A stretch of DNA of 64,000 nucleotides from Azolla caroliniana (lineage: Eukaryota > Polypodiophyta). The DNA lies in contig JBHGNT010000001.1 of the NCBI GenBank assembly GCA_043228905.1, positions 25,668,001 through 25,732,000 on the forward strand. Direction: 5' to 3'. Made by a program: the position numbers and the translations under genes. Every line of letters begins with the position of its first letter. The stretch's first letter is position 1. The notes under the pieces are model-generated. The model saw nothing but the letters and a program-made list of their open reading frames with translations, had not been told where the DNA came from and ran no database searches. Positions 10,859 through 20,100 of this stretch are shown here, one piece after another.

Positions 10859-11520
10859 TGTCGCGAAGTTTCGCGTTCACATGTAGGAAGAGGCGGGACC
10901 ACGGGGGTCTTGGACCAAGGAGAGAGTGAGAGAGAGAGAGAGCTGCAGATACACAGAAAGAAGATAAGAGCAAGAAACAGGAATCCAATTACTATAATCA
11001 GTAGCTTACAACTCGAACAGTTACAACCACCAAACCGGTGATGGACCTGACACGGGGTCCTACTCACGCACATAGACGACAGCCACTCGACTCGAAGAAA
11101 TAAAAAGGGAGGGGGGAGGGGGGGAAGCCTCTGCTGGAAGCACACGGGCTGTCCACGAAGCAAAGGCAGCGAACTCCTGACACCCACAGAGAACGACGAT
11201 CGGAGGAGAGAGAGCTCGGCCCTCGGTTCTGTAGCAGCAGTTCGTCCTCGCCAACGCGCGATCCCCTTTCTTCCTTCTCTCCCTCCTTAAGTAGTTTGCC
11301 AAGGGGAGACCCTCCTTCCCTTGTCAAATCGCTTTATTCCCTGTCCCTTGTGACAGAGATACGCACAAATCCCCTAATAAATGTGTACTACCTAGTATTT
11401 ACATCAGCCAACCAAATTATGAATTATGCACAAAATATTAATTCTCGCGTCCACCCACGTAAGAGCCGGTTGATGTGCCTTTTTCTCCAATTCCGCCTAT
11501 GGCCGGTTTTCTTCACGACA
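10859..11520 (-). repeat. 5' LTR of A-c (662 bp)
   Basis: The minus-strand LTR runs from TGTCGTGAAGAAAACCGGCC at 11520 to its end at 10859. The PBS at 10837-10854 matches the tRNA-Trp consensus at all 18 positions. The LTR contains a purine run at 10921-10940. No coding content is seen. Confidence 0.85.
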
Positions 11521-11846
11521 ACGTATCTTTGTATCTAACTACGATAGAGCGCTACGCTCTATCACAGGCATTGATCCGGTTGTAATAACCCACAGTGCTA
11601 CACACATGTTTTGATTAATAGAAACTTATCTACCTAACGCAAGTTGTTCTCAGCATTTCTGTCTGCGCCAGTGTCTACACACGATCCTCTTGCACTCTCT
11701 CTCTCGTTTCGCTAACCTTCTCTATTTAACCACGGTCTTAGGGCTTACATAATCTACAGACTCTTCCTCCTCACTTCTTGATTCCTTGGTTCAAGACCCT
11801 CGTGGTCCTGCCCAACTTCTACGCATCCGCGAGGATTTTCTCGACA
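11521..11846 (+). repeat. Right half of A-d 5' LTR
   Basis: This stretch aligns base for base, with scattered changes, to 51550-51879 of the 3' LTR and ends in TCTCGACA. The left half is displaced by A-c, whose LTR tip is at 11520. Confidence 0.8.
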
Positions 11847-11850
11847 TCTT

Positions 11851-13084
11851 TGGTGAAGCCGATGTGAAGAGAGGTGGCAAAGGAATCTGAAAATGAGAGG
11901 GAGCAAACTTGCAGAAGCAATGGCGGTGGCGGTAGACCGCCTGGTTAGCGCTCGTGAGGGCACGAGTGCCCTCGACAAGGCCATAGAAGCAACGGTCGAC
12001 AAGATAGGCCGGTTCAATGGAAAAGATGTCATGAGTTACTTAGAGGCCTACAAATCTGAAATGCAGATGAAGAATATACCCGAGGGTAGACGACTGACAA
12101 GGTTTCCCCGGGTCGTGACGCCACACATCCATACAGAGATGGCTGAAATACAAGCAGGCGGCCACGATTGAGCGGAATTCATGGAGGAAGTTCTTGAAAG
12201 GTACAGCTACGAGTACTCACTCCGGCTATCGAGAAAGGACTTTATGGATTGGGTCAACAGCCCCGACAAGGGTCAGAACGCTTCAGAAGTTCGAGTCACG
12301 GTTCGCGCGGCTCTCTAGATTGGACCGAACCGTGCTTGAAACAAGCAAAGTCCTATTTTTCGTTACGTCGTTCGACTCGCGCGTTCAGGAAAGCGTGGGT
12401 CTTCTTCTTGAAACCAACCACGGTCTCACAATTGACTGGGCGACCATCAAAGAAGTATGCAGCAGGATTGACAAACGCCGAGATTGGAAAGAAAAGGGGT
12501 CTTCGCCGTCTGGACCAGCTGTCGAAACCAAAGCTGAACTGAATGGAAGAAACAAGGAGGTGGCTCGAGTTAGGCCCACCCCCGGCAAACGTAGTCGTGG
12601 GACCTGCAGGCAGCACAGGACTCGAAGAACTAACAAGTATGATGCGCAACCTCCAGATTGCCCAGGCCCGATGAAGCGACGAGGGTCGGCCGCGCGACCG
12701 GCGATCGCCGGCCAATCAGAGGTGTATATGGTGCGACGTCACCGAACATGCCCAGAGAGATTGCGCTAACCTCGGTGAAGCGCTCTGAAGTAATGTAGTT
12801 TACCTTTTGAATGGCAGGATACATGCAAGCAACACACGAAGATTGCTTGATGTGAATTTCAGACGAGGTGGCATGAAGAGGCTAATGGAAGAGGCCACGA
12901 CACAGCACGTCGAAGCCGTCCACTACTCGGCTTCGGCCGGCATCCGCGTAGGCGAAAAGGCGGCCAAACCCGATTCAAAACCTGGGTTCTGGCCGGTTAT
13001 TCTCGAGACCTTGTCCAGAGGAAGGTTGCAGAAGGGAGAATTGGTGCGCGCAGAGGAGCGTGTGCGTGAAGTTACCGGCTGGAG
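11851..13084 (+). pseudogene. gag: PBS and Gag of A-d, first part
   Basis: The PBS at 11851-11868 has one mismatch to TGGTGAACCCGACGTGAA in each half. Gag starts at the ATG at 11893 (MRGSKLAEAMAVAVDRLVSA) and is broken by a TGA after 12168 and by later frameshifts. The zinc-knuckle region near 12700-12760 is shifted and degenerate. The C-terminal part (12807-13084, GGMKRLMEEATTQHVEAVHY, EERVREVTGW) is open until B-1 interrupts it within the tryptophan-serine codons. Confidence 0.85.
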
Positions 13085-13539
13085 TGTTACGGGCATGACC
13101 ATTTAATATCCCGTGGTGAGAATTTACCGTAGTATTCTATACACGTGGATAAGTGTGAGGGTTAAACGAGAGTGTAAAGAAGGGGAGGATTACTTTTAAT
13201 CCTCGGGATTGAGACAACCCATTAGGTCAAGTGTGAACTTGCCTGGGGGCCTTGGGTATCGCTATAAATAAGAGGCCTAGCTACCCTCATTTGATCATCT
13301 TTTGACTACATCGAGACTCTGCTCTTGTGGTGGGTCAACTCTTGTAGCGAGCGCGCCAGCACCAGGTACGACTCGACACCACGGCGGTGGTATGGGACGC
13401 CGATCGAGGCTCGAGTCCGTCTCGATCCCTTCGCTCGGGGGTGGTCGGGTGGATCGGCACCCTTCTTTCTCTTTCTCCTTTCTATCTATCATTTGTTTAT
13501 CCTTATCTGAAGCTTACTTTAGTACTTAGATCTCTAATA
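13085..13539 (+). repeat. 5' LTR of B-1
   Basis: It begins TGTTACGGGCATGACC and ends CTCTAATA. A TATA box (TATAAATA) is at 13263-13270 followed by GAGGCCTAGC. Its termini are TG/TA rather than TG/CA. The boundary is fixed by the duplication and by the PBS two bases downstream. Confidence 0.92.
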
Positions 13540-13541
13540 TT

Positions 13542-13551
13542 TGGTATCAGA
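13542..13551 (+). other. PBS of B-1 (initiator tRNA-Met)
   Basis: TGGTATCAGA matches the first ten bases of the plant initiator-Met PBS (TGGTATCAGAGC) and lies two bases after the LTR end. Confidence 0.85.
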
Positions 13552-14177
13552 TTTATGTACTAATGTTTCTTTGTTTTTCATTTGTCTTTTGATTGATGTT
13601 GATCGATCGATGTGCGGCCGGCCTTGATCCAGACAACGATCAACAAAGAACTTCGGTAACTCTTTCCATAAATTTTTTTTCTATTCTCTCTTCTCCCATC
13701 TAATCATGTGTTTAGTTTATATGTCTTTTTTTTTCATTAAGTCAATGATGTTGTAGTGGTCTTTAATATATTATCTAAAACGTTTACATATGTCCATGAG
13801 GTCAATACCTCGTTTGACATATTAATAATATGTGATGAGTGTCGTATGCGTACGAGGTTAATACCTCAATTACGTATTACGTTCACGAACATATGTTACG
13901 TTTGCGTATGAGTTTAATACTTTGATTTGTTGTAAACGATATGTGGTTGGTCTTGTATGCGTAAGAGGTCAATTCCTCAATTGCATATTATGATGATCTC
14001 TTATTTGTGGATGTTTCGTGTGCGTAGAGGTATATACCTCGATTACGTATCTCGATCACATCATTTGTGGCTATTTAATATAACGATGTGTTTAATATAG
14101 GCATATGTGGTCACATATATACGTATTTGATCGTATATATGTGATAAGTAAACATATGTGTATATTCGTTATTACGT
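13552..14177 (+). other. B-1 untranslated leader, first part, with palindromic repeats
   Basis: No gene is present. From about 13780 to 14075 five degenerate units of 50-65 bp follow one another, each centred on a short inverted repeat of the form GAGGTNNATACCTC (near 13798, 13853, 13908, 13967 and 14028) with flanking CGTATG/CATACG-like arms. These could fold in the genomic RNA. The leader continues after A-e at 21485. Confidence 0.65.
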
Positions 14178-14970
14178 TGTCGTGAAGAAAACCGTCCATA
14201 AGCGGAATCGGCAGACCAAGGCGTGGGAACCGGTTCCTCACGCGCGCACGCTCCAAGTCGAACATAGAAGCGAGTTAGGAGGATATTCGGAGGAACGGGC
14301 CCTAACACGAGTGGAGACAAAGACCGCGCGAACAGTCTTTTCGGTCGCGCGCGCGAGCTAAGGGACGGCACGAGTCGGCGGCGTAACTACGCGTATGCGT
14401 GAAGAACGGAGCGGATCCCTGTTCGAAAGGGACAGGGGATAAAGCTGACATGACGGCCTGCTCGTCGAGATATATAAGGAACAGGAAAGAGCTGTAAAAG
14501 GATATCGCGCAGAGAGGAGGAAGTGCTGTCGGACCGTTTCTGGACGCTTCACTCTCTGTTTCCTTCCTTCTTGAGCTCCATAGCTTTCTGTGCAGAGTTC
14601 CGAGGAGGCTCGCGCTGTTTCGAGGAACGCCCGAGTGCTTCCGGCAGCACCTCCGACCTGCTACCCCCCCTTTGTGCGTTGAAGCGAACAGGCTTCGGCA
14701 TCTGTTCGCCGGCCTGTTCGGTTGCGACCAACCTGTGCCCCATCGGGGGTTGTAGTCGTGCTAGCCATTTTTCTTAATATACATATTTAGTCATTCGCAT
14801 CTGTTTGTGCCGGTGTCTGTTCGCGTTCTCCGTGCTGAAGGGCCGTGTCCCTGTGTATCCCCGGTCCTGCGTAGCCGGTTCTCCCTCTTTCTCCTCCCTC
14901 GCTTGCTCTTTGGTTCGAGGCCCCCGCGGTCCCGCCTCGTTTCCACACGCACTTGCGTAATACCTTGACA
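14178..14970 (+). repeat. 5' LTR of A-e (793 bp)
   Basis: It begins TGTCGTGAAGAAAACCGTCC and ends CTTGACA. It holds a TATA box at 14471-14477, so transcription probably starts near 14500. The U5 end carries the family block GGCCCCCGCGGTCCCGCCTC (about 14919-14938). Confidence 0.95.
14471..14477 (+). promoter_or_regulatory. TATA box of A-e 5' LTR
   Basis: TATATAA lies 293 bp into the LTR, with an identical copy at 20985-20991 in the 3' LTR. Position and sequence fit a Pol II core promoter; the transcription start itself is not visible. Confidence 0.6.
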
Positions 14971-14974
14971 TCTT

Positions 14975-14992
14975 TGGTGAACCCGACGTGAA
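14975..14992 (+). other. PBS of A-e (tRNA-Trp type)
   Basis: TGGTGAACCCGACGTGAA begins four bases after the LTR. Its reverse complement ends in TCGGGTTCACCA, which fits my recollection of the plant cytosolic tRNA-Trp 3' end over all 18 bases. Confidence 0.75.
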
Positions 14993-15014
14993 AGAGGCGG
15001 CAGAAGAGCAGAAG

Positions 15015-17141
15015 ATGAGGGGGTCGGATCTTGCAGAAGCCATGGCTTCGGCCGTGGATCGGATTGTAAACGCGCGCGAGGGCACCGGTGCCCTCGACAG
15101 AGCTATTGAGGCGGTCGTCGGCACGATCGGCCGGTTCGATGGGAGGGATGCCACGAAGTATCTGGCGTCCTACGGTGCAGAAATGTTGATGCGGGACATT
15201 CCGGAAGAAAGGCGTCTTGCCGGATTTCCCCGAGTGGCAATGCCGAGCATCCATGCGGAGGTGCTCGAGGTGCGGGCGGAGAGCCGTACCTGGGAGGAGT
15301 TCGAAGGCCGGCTCCTAGAGAAATACGGGCTGGACGACGCGCTCCGGCTTTCGAAGCGAAGGTTCATGGAATGGGTGGAGTCCCCGGGGAAGGGAAGAAA
15401 CGCGTCGGCACTCCTCCGGGAGTTCGAGGAAAACTTTGCGCGCCTTTCGGCGCTCGACCGAACCATCCTGGACACGAGCCGGGTCTTGCTGTTTGTCAAG
15501 TCGGTCGACGAGCGGGATCGGGAGCAAGTGGGCCTCTTGCTGGAAACCGAAGACGGGCTCACTATCGACTGGGCGGCTGTCAAGAAGGTCTGTGGCCGTT
15601 TCGACAAACGGCGAGAATGGGCGGATAACGGGGTAACCGGGTCGGGCTCGGTCGCAGCAAGGAAGTTCGAACCAGCGCCACAGGTGCGGAAGGAAGAGAC
15701 CCAAGAGTGGTTGGAAACCGGTTCGGCTTCGACCGGCGTAGTCAGAGGCTCAACCGGAGGAGCGGCGCTGGAGGAATTGACGAGGGCGGTAAAGGACCTC
15801 CAAATCGCGCAAGCCCGAAGGGAAGGTGGCGAACCGGCTCGTGACCGACGGCCGGCGGCAGGAAACAGGTGCATGTGGTGCGATGAAGTCGGCCACATTC
15901 GGAAGGACTGCGGCGACTTCGCGGAGGCGCTAAGGGACAGGGTGGTGTACCTGTGGGAAGGGCGGGTGCATGCCAGCGACACCCGAAGGGCCCTGAGCCG
16001 AAACGACGGGCGAGGTGGTATGAAAAGGTTGATGGAAGAGGCAGCGGCCCGACACGCGGAAACCGTCCACTACTCGGCGTCGGCCGGCATTCGAGTCGGG
16101 GGCGGCGAGGCCCAAAAGGAAAGCAAAGCCGGATTCTGGCAGACGATGCTGGGAGGCCTTGCCGGTGCAAGGCTTAAAGGGGAGGAATCAGACCGCGCGG
16201 AGAAACGAGTACGGGAGATAACCGGGTGGAGCGACCCGGTCGAGGAAAGGACGGGCTTCGTGGAAGCCGCTTGCCAGAACTACGAGGCTCTGGTAGAAGA
16301 GAAGCGGGTGGGGAAACCCGGGACGACCGGGCCCTCACAACGATACGAGACCCGGTCCGGGCCACGACGGGACGAAGCCGGCGGGGCCGGTACGAAAGAT
16401 AAACCCCAGAAGGGCGGGTACCGTCTGGGGACGGAGATAGAAAGGACCACGGACTTACGAAAGGTCCTGGAGGAACGGATCCTCGACAGCAAGGTGGAGC
16501 TGTCGTTACGAGAGGTGCTGGGAATCGCCAAGAAGGAGTTCCACGACTCCATCGTGGACTTGGTGAAACGGAAGAGGCTGTCAACGGAGACAGAACCGGA
16601 AAGACCAGTGGAAGTGCGGACGACGCACCTAGACGACATGGCGCTGGGAGACGAGTGGGCGGAAAGCCACTATTCGAGACCACACTGGGCCCGAGCGACC
16701 ACGGAAACCCCGGTGAAGATCGGCGATGTCCAGGAACCGGTGATAGCTTTGGTGGACCACGGATCAGAGATCAACTTGATGTCCATGGACTTCTATAAGA
16801 AGGGCAAATGGCCGATCAACACCAAGCACGGGTGGAAAATAAGGGCGGCAACGCGCGCCACCGAGGAGCTGCACGGGGCCTGTCCGAATGTGCGAGTCAA
16901 GATCGGCGACGTCGAGATTGACCAGCACTTCTTCGTGCAGGAGACATCTTCGCATCCGGTCATACTGGGAGAGCCGTACATCACGGCGGCGCGGATGGAG
17001 ACCAAGGTGCTGGACAACGGTTCGGCCTACGCGAGGGTCAAAAGCCAAGACGGGCGCCATTCGGTCCAGTTTCTGACGGTACGGCCGAACCACGAACGTA
17101 ACCGCGACTCCCTCGGTTCCGAAAACCGAGAGGATTTTTAG
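15015..17141 (+). CDS. gag-pr: Gag-protease polyprotein of A-e
   Basis: This 708-codon frame encodes the particle-forming Gag and the retropepsin that would process it. The first ATG (MRGSDLAEAMASA) is chosen; a GTG 27 bases upstream is in frame but lies in the PBS. Residues about 30-230 form the capsid-like region (YLASYGAEMLMRDIPEE, LLFVKSVDERDREQVGLLLE). One CCHC knuckle, CMWCDEVGHIRKDC, starts at residue 286. The protease follows about residue 575, with Asp-His-Gly at 581-583 (VDHGSEINLM) where retropepsins normally have DTG or DSG, and a later VILGEPYI hydrophobic element. The frame ends GAT TTT TAG, and pol continues in the -1 frame. Degenerate copies elsewhere keep the same motifs. Confidence 0.93.
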   Translation: MRGSDLAEAMASAVDRIVNAREGTGALDRAIEAVVGTIGRFDGRDATKYLASYGAEMLMRDIPEERRLAGFPRVAMPSIHAEVLEVRAESRTWEEFEGRLLEKYGLDDALRLSKRRFMEWVESPGKGRNASALLREFEENFARLSALDRTILDTSRVLLFVKSVDERDREQVGLLLETEDGLTIDWAAVKKVCGRFDKRREWADNGVTGSGSVAARKFEPAPQVRKEETQEWLETGSASTGVVRGSTGGAALEELTRAVKDLQIAQARREGGEPARDRRPAAGNRCMWCDEVGHIRKDCGDFAEALRDRVVYLWEGRVHASDTRRALSRNDGRGGMKRLMEEAAARHAETVHYSASAGIRVGGGEAQKESKAGFWQTMLGGLAGARLKGEESDRAEKRVREITGWSDPVEERTGFVEAACQNYEALVEEKRVGKPGTTGPSQRYETRSGPRRDEAGGAGTKDKPQKGGYRLGTEIERTTDLRKVLEERILDSKVELSLREVLGIAKKEFHDSIVDLVKRKRLSTETEPERPVEVRTTHLDDMALGDEWAESHYSRPHWARATTETPVKIGDVQEPVIALVDHGSEINLMSMDFYKKGKWPINTKHGWKIRAATRATEELHGACPNVRVKIGDVEIDQHFFVQETSSHPVILGEPYITAARMETKVLDNGSAYARVKSQDGRHSVQFLTVRPNHERNRDSLGSENREDF

Positions 17142-17175
17142 AGAGGACTGCCAAGGCGTGGGGCCGCGACAGTCC
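17135..17175 (+). promoter_or_regulatory. Candidate -1 frameshift site at gag-pr/pol junction
   Basis: Five T residues (17134-17138 region) run directly into the gag-pr TAG (17139-17141). Slippage of the Phe codon by one base would continue into pol at TTA (17138). Three bases after the stop, GGACTG (17145-17150) can pair with CAGTCC (17170-17175) across a 19-base loop. Copies A-d, A-f and A-g keep GGATTTTTAG, and A-d and A-f keep the stem with compensating base changes. Function is inferred. Confidence 0.6.
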
Positions 17176-20100
17176 GGATGCTCCGGGAAAACCCCACATC
17201 TGTACGATAAAACCGTGTACAATAGGTAGGAAATTTTGCTTCTCCGACAGCGGAGCATGTACGTTGGTCGGCATCGCCGGCCGAGAGAAAACAAAGACGG
17301 AGGGGAGACTTCGGGCGTGCGGAGTTCTCGGCCCTGACGAAGAAATCAACGGAGCCGTGGAGGCAGTCTCCCTCGACGACACCTTGGGAATGCTGGGGAG
17401 GGTAGTCGAAGAAGACCTTATCGAGGACCGGGCGATACCGGTATGTTCAGAAGAAATGTACGAAGTCATCGCGGACTTCGGTCGAGGGCTCGAGTCGGAA
17501 CGGACGGCCCGAGTTAGCACCAAGTACAAGACTGTGGACCGGAAGGTGAGGCCAGTTGCGGCGCCCCTACCGGAGGGCAGCGAATCCCGAATCAAAGGGG
17601 TGGCATCGGACCCCAGCTTACGGGATCCGGCCTGCATAGGACACACCTTCACCAACGAGACGCTCCGCGAGCTGAAGATCGGTGGGGGCGGGTTCCTACT
17701 GCCGGTGGAGGAAGACCGGTTTCGGAGGATGCTCGGAAGGCGCGGGAAAGCCTTCACATTCTCACCGGAGGAAATCGGGTGCGTAGACCCGACGATCGTA
17801 GAGCCGATGGTGATATTCACGGTACCGCATGTACCGTGGAATCTCAAGCCAATTCCGGTTCCGAGAGCTCACATCCCGAAGTTGATGGAGCTGTTGAAGC
17901 AGAAAGTTGATATGGGCATTCTCGAGCCGTCGAGCGCCCCGTACTCGAACCGGTGGTTTACCGTACCAAAGAAAAACGGATCATTGCGCTTCATTCAGGA
18001 CCTGCAACCGGTCAATAGGGTGACCATTCGGAACGCAGGGATCGGACCGACCATAGATGAGTTCGCGGAGGCCTTCGCCGGAAGGTCGATTTACTCGGTC
18101 GGTGATCTATATTCAGGGTACGACCAGTTCCAGCTAGCCGTGGAGAGCAGAGACATTACGACGATGCGAACTCCCCTCGGCCTAGTGCGGATGTGTACGT
18201 TGCCGCAAGGAGGGACCAACTCGGTGGCGCACATGGTGAATGCAATGAACAAGGTGCTGAGGGACTGCATCCCGGACATCACCATGCCGTTTCTAGACGA
18301 CATCCCGATCAAGGGATGCCCGGTAGAAGAGAAGGACGAGACGATCGGGCCGGACGGATGCCGGCGATTCGTGGTAACGCACATCGACGACTGCGAGAAG
18401 GTGCTGCAAAGGCTAGAGGATGCGAGGCTCACCTTCTCGGGGGAGAAGTCAGCCTTCGGGCAGTCGGAAATCATGGTGGTCGGACATTTATGTGGACCAT
18501 ATGGCCGGAGACCGTCTCCGGCAAAGATAGAAGCCATCTTCGCGATGAAGCCTGATTGCAGCTCGGTCACGGAAGTACGAAGATTCTTGGGGGCATGCGC
18601 CTTCTACCACATATGGATCCCGCATTACGCGCACGTCGCGGAGCCGCTGTACGGATTATTGAAGAAAGGGCGAAGATTCGAATGGCTAGACAAGCACACG
18701 GAGTCGGTCCGGAAGCTGAAGGAGGCTCTTTCGGCAGCACCGGCGCTCCGAAAGGCCGTCTCCAGGAAGGGCACCCCAGTGTACATAACGGTTGACACGA
18801 GTCCGACCGGAATCGGGTGGGTCGTCAACCAAGAAGACGAGGATGGCAATCGGTTTCCGATCCGATTCGGCGCGAAGGTCCTCAGCGAACGGCAGCGAGG
18901 ATACGCCCAGGTTAAACGCGAACTCTGGGGTATCGTTTCGGCGGTGAAGGCCGACAAGGACTATCTGATCGGGACAGAGGTAATCATAGAGACGGATTGC
19001 ATGCTGATTCTCGACATGATTTCCGGATGCGCGACGCCGGACCTGGCAATGCTCAGGTGGATAGCGTACATCAAGTCCCTGGACCCGGAAATACGACACA
19101 TTTCCGGGAAAGACAACGCCATGGCCGACATGCTTTCAAGGGCGAGATTCGATGATGAGGGCGGCATGGTTTCGGAGGACGAAGACGTCGGCGTGGACTT
19201 CTTCGAGACTGCGTATGTAACAACCGACGGAACAAGCACTCCGGCGCTTAACGACTTCGACGCGAGCAAGTACGACGGGGAGTGGCTGCAGATCGGTGGG
19301 TTTTTGAAGACAATGACGCCCGATGCGTCATGGACGAAGGACGAGGCCAACCGGATCCGGAAGAAAGCGTACCGGTTCTTTCTCCGGGATGGCTATCTAT
19401 GGAAGCACCCGAAGAAGAAGGACGGCGCTCCGCTCCGGGTGGTGGCGATGAAGGAAGAACAGGAGGAGCTGCTGACGGCCTACCACGACAGCCCTTGGGC
19501 TGGACACCGTGGAACATGGGCTACGTTTGAGAAACTGAAGGGGAAGTATTGGTGGCCGGGGCAGTACCGGGACGTGCATCGGTTCGTGACAACTTGCGAG
19601 AGCTGTCAGATGCACTCCATAGTCCGACATCGGGACGAGCTTCACCCCACGTACCCTCCGACCATCCACTTCAAATGGATGGTAGATCTGGTGACGATGC
19701 CAATGGGGGTAGGACAGATGCGGTACCTGGTCCTAGCGCGGGAGGATCTGACGAACCAGGTGGAAGGCCGGGCCCTTCCGAACAAAACGACCGCGGCCGT
19801 ATGCCGGTTCCTAATCGAGGACGTGATATGCCGGTACGGGTGCGTCGGGAAGATCGTGGCTGACCGAGGGGAGTTGGACGCCGAAGAAGCCGCGGAGCTG
19901 TTCGGCCGGCTGGGAGTCAAGCTCTCGCTCACCACTGCGTACAATCCGGAGGCGAATGGAAAGGTGGAGCGCGGACACGGACCGATCGTCAAGGCGTTGG
20001 TTCGGGCATGCGGAGGCCGAGTCGGTGACTGGCCGCGGCTGCTACCTTATGCTTTGTGGGCAGACCGGACCACGCACAGTTCGGTAACCGGGTACATGCC

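Larger units (their letters stand above)
4359..11520 (-). mobile_element. Family-A element A-c, split by C-1
   Basis: A-c has a 5' LTR (10859-11520), PBS (10837-10854), gag start (10675-10814), then after the C-1 insertion the rest of gag, protease and the RT N-terminus to 4359, where A-b interrupts it. Removing C-1 with one copy of its GTGGG duplication restores the Gag frame across the GKNPT-SYLEAY segment. A-c's LTR tip abuts a half LTR of A-d at 11521 with ACGT as first tetramer, so A-c probably inserted in A-d's 5' LTR. Confidence 0.85.

Noticed and set aside
13780-14075. CRISPR-like array
   Set aside because: The units are degenerate, of variable length, have palindromic cores without conserved direct repeats, and lie in a plant chromovirus leader.
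17264-17266. TTG start codon for A-e pol
   Set aside because: The frame is open upstream to the gag-protease stop and the upstream residues (IGRKFCFS) are conserved in A-g, so pol more likely begins by frameshift.
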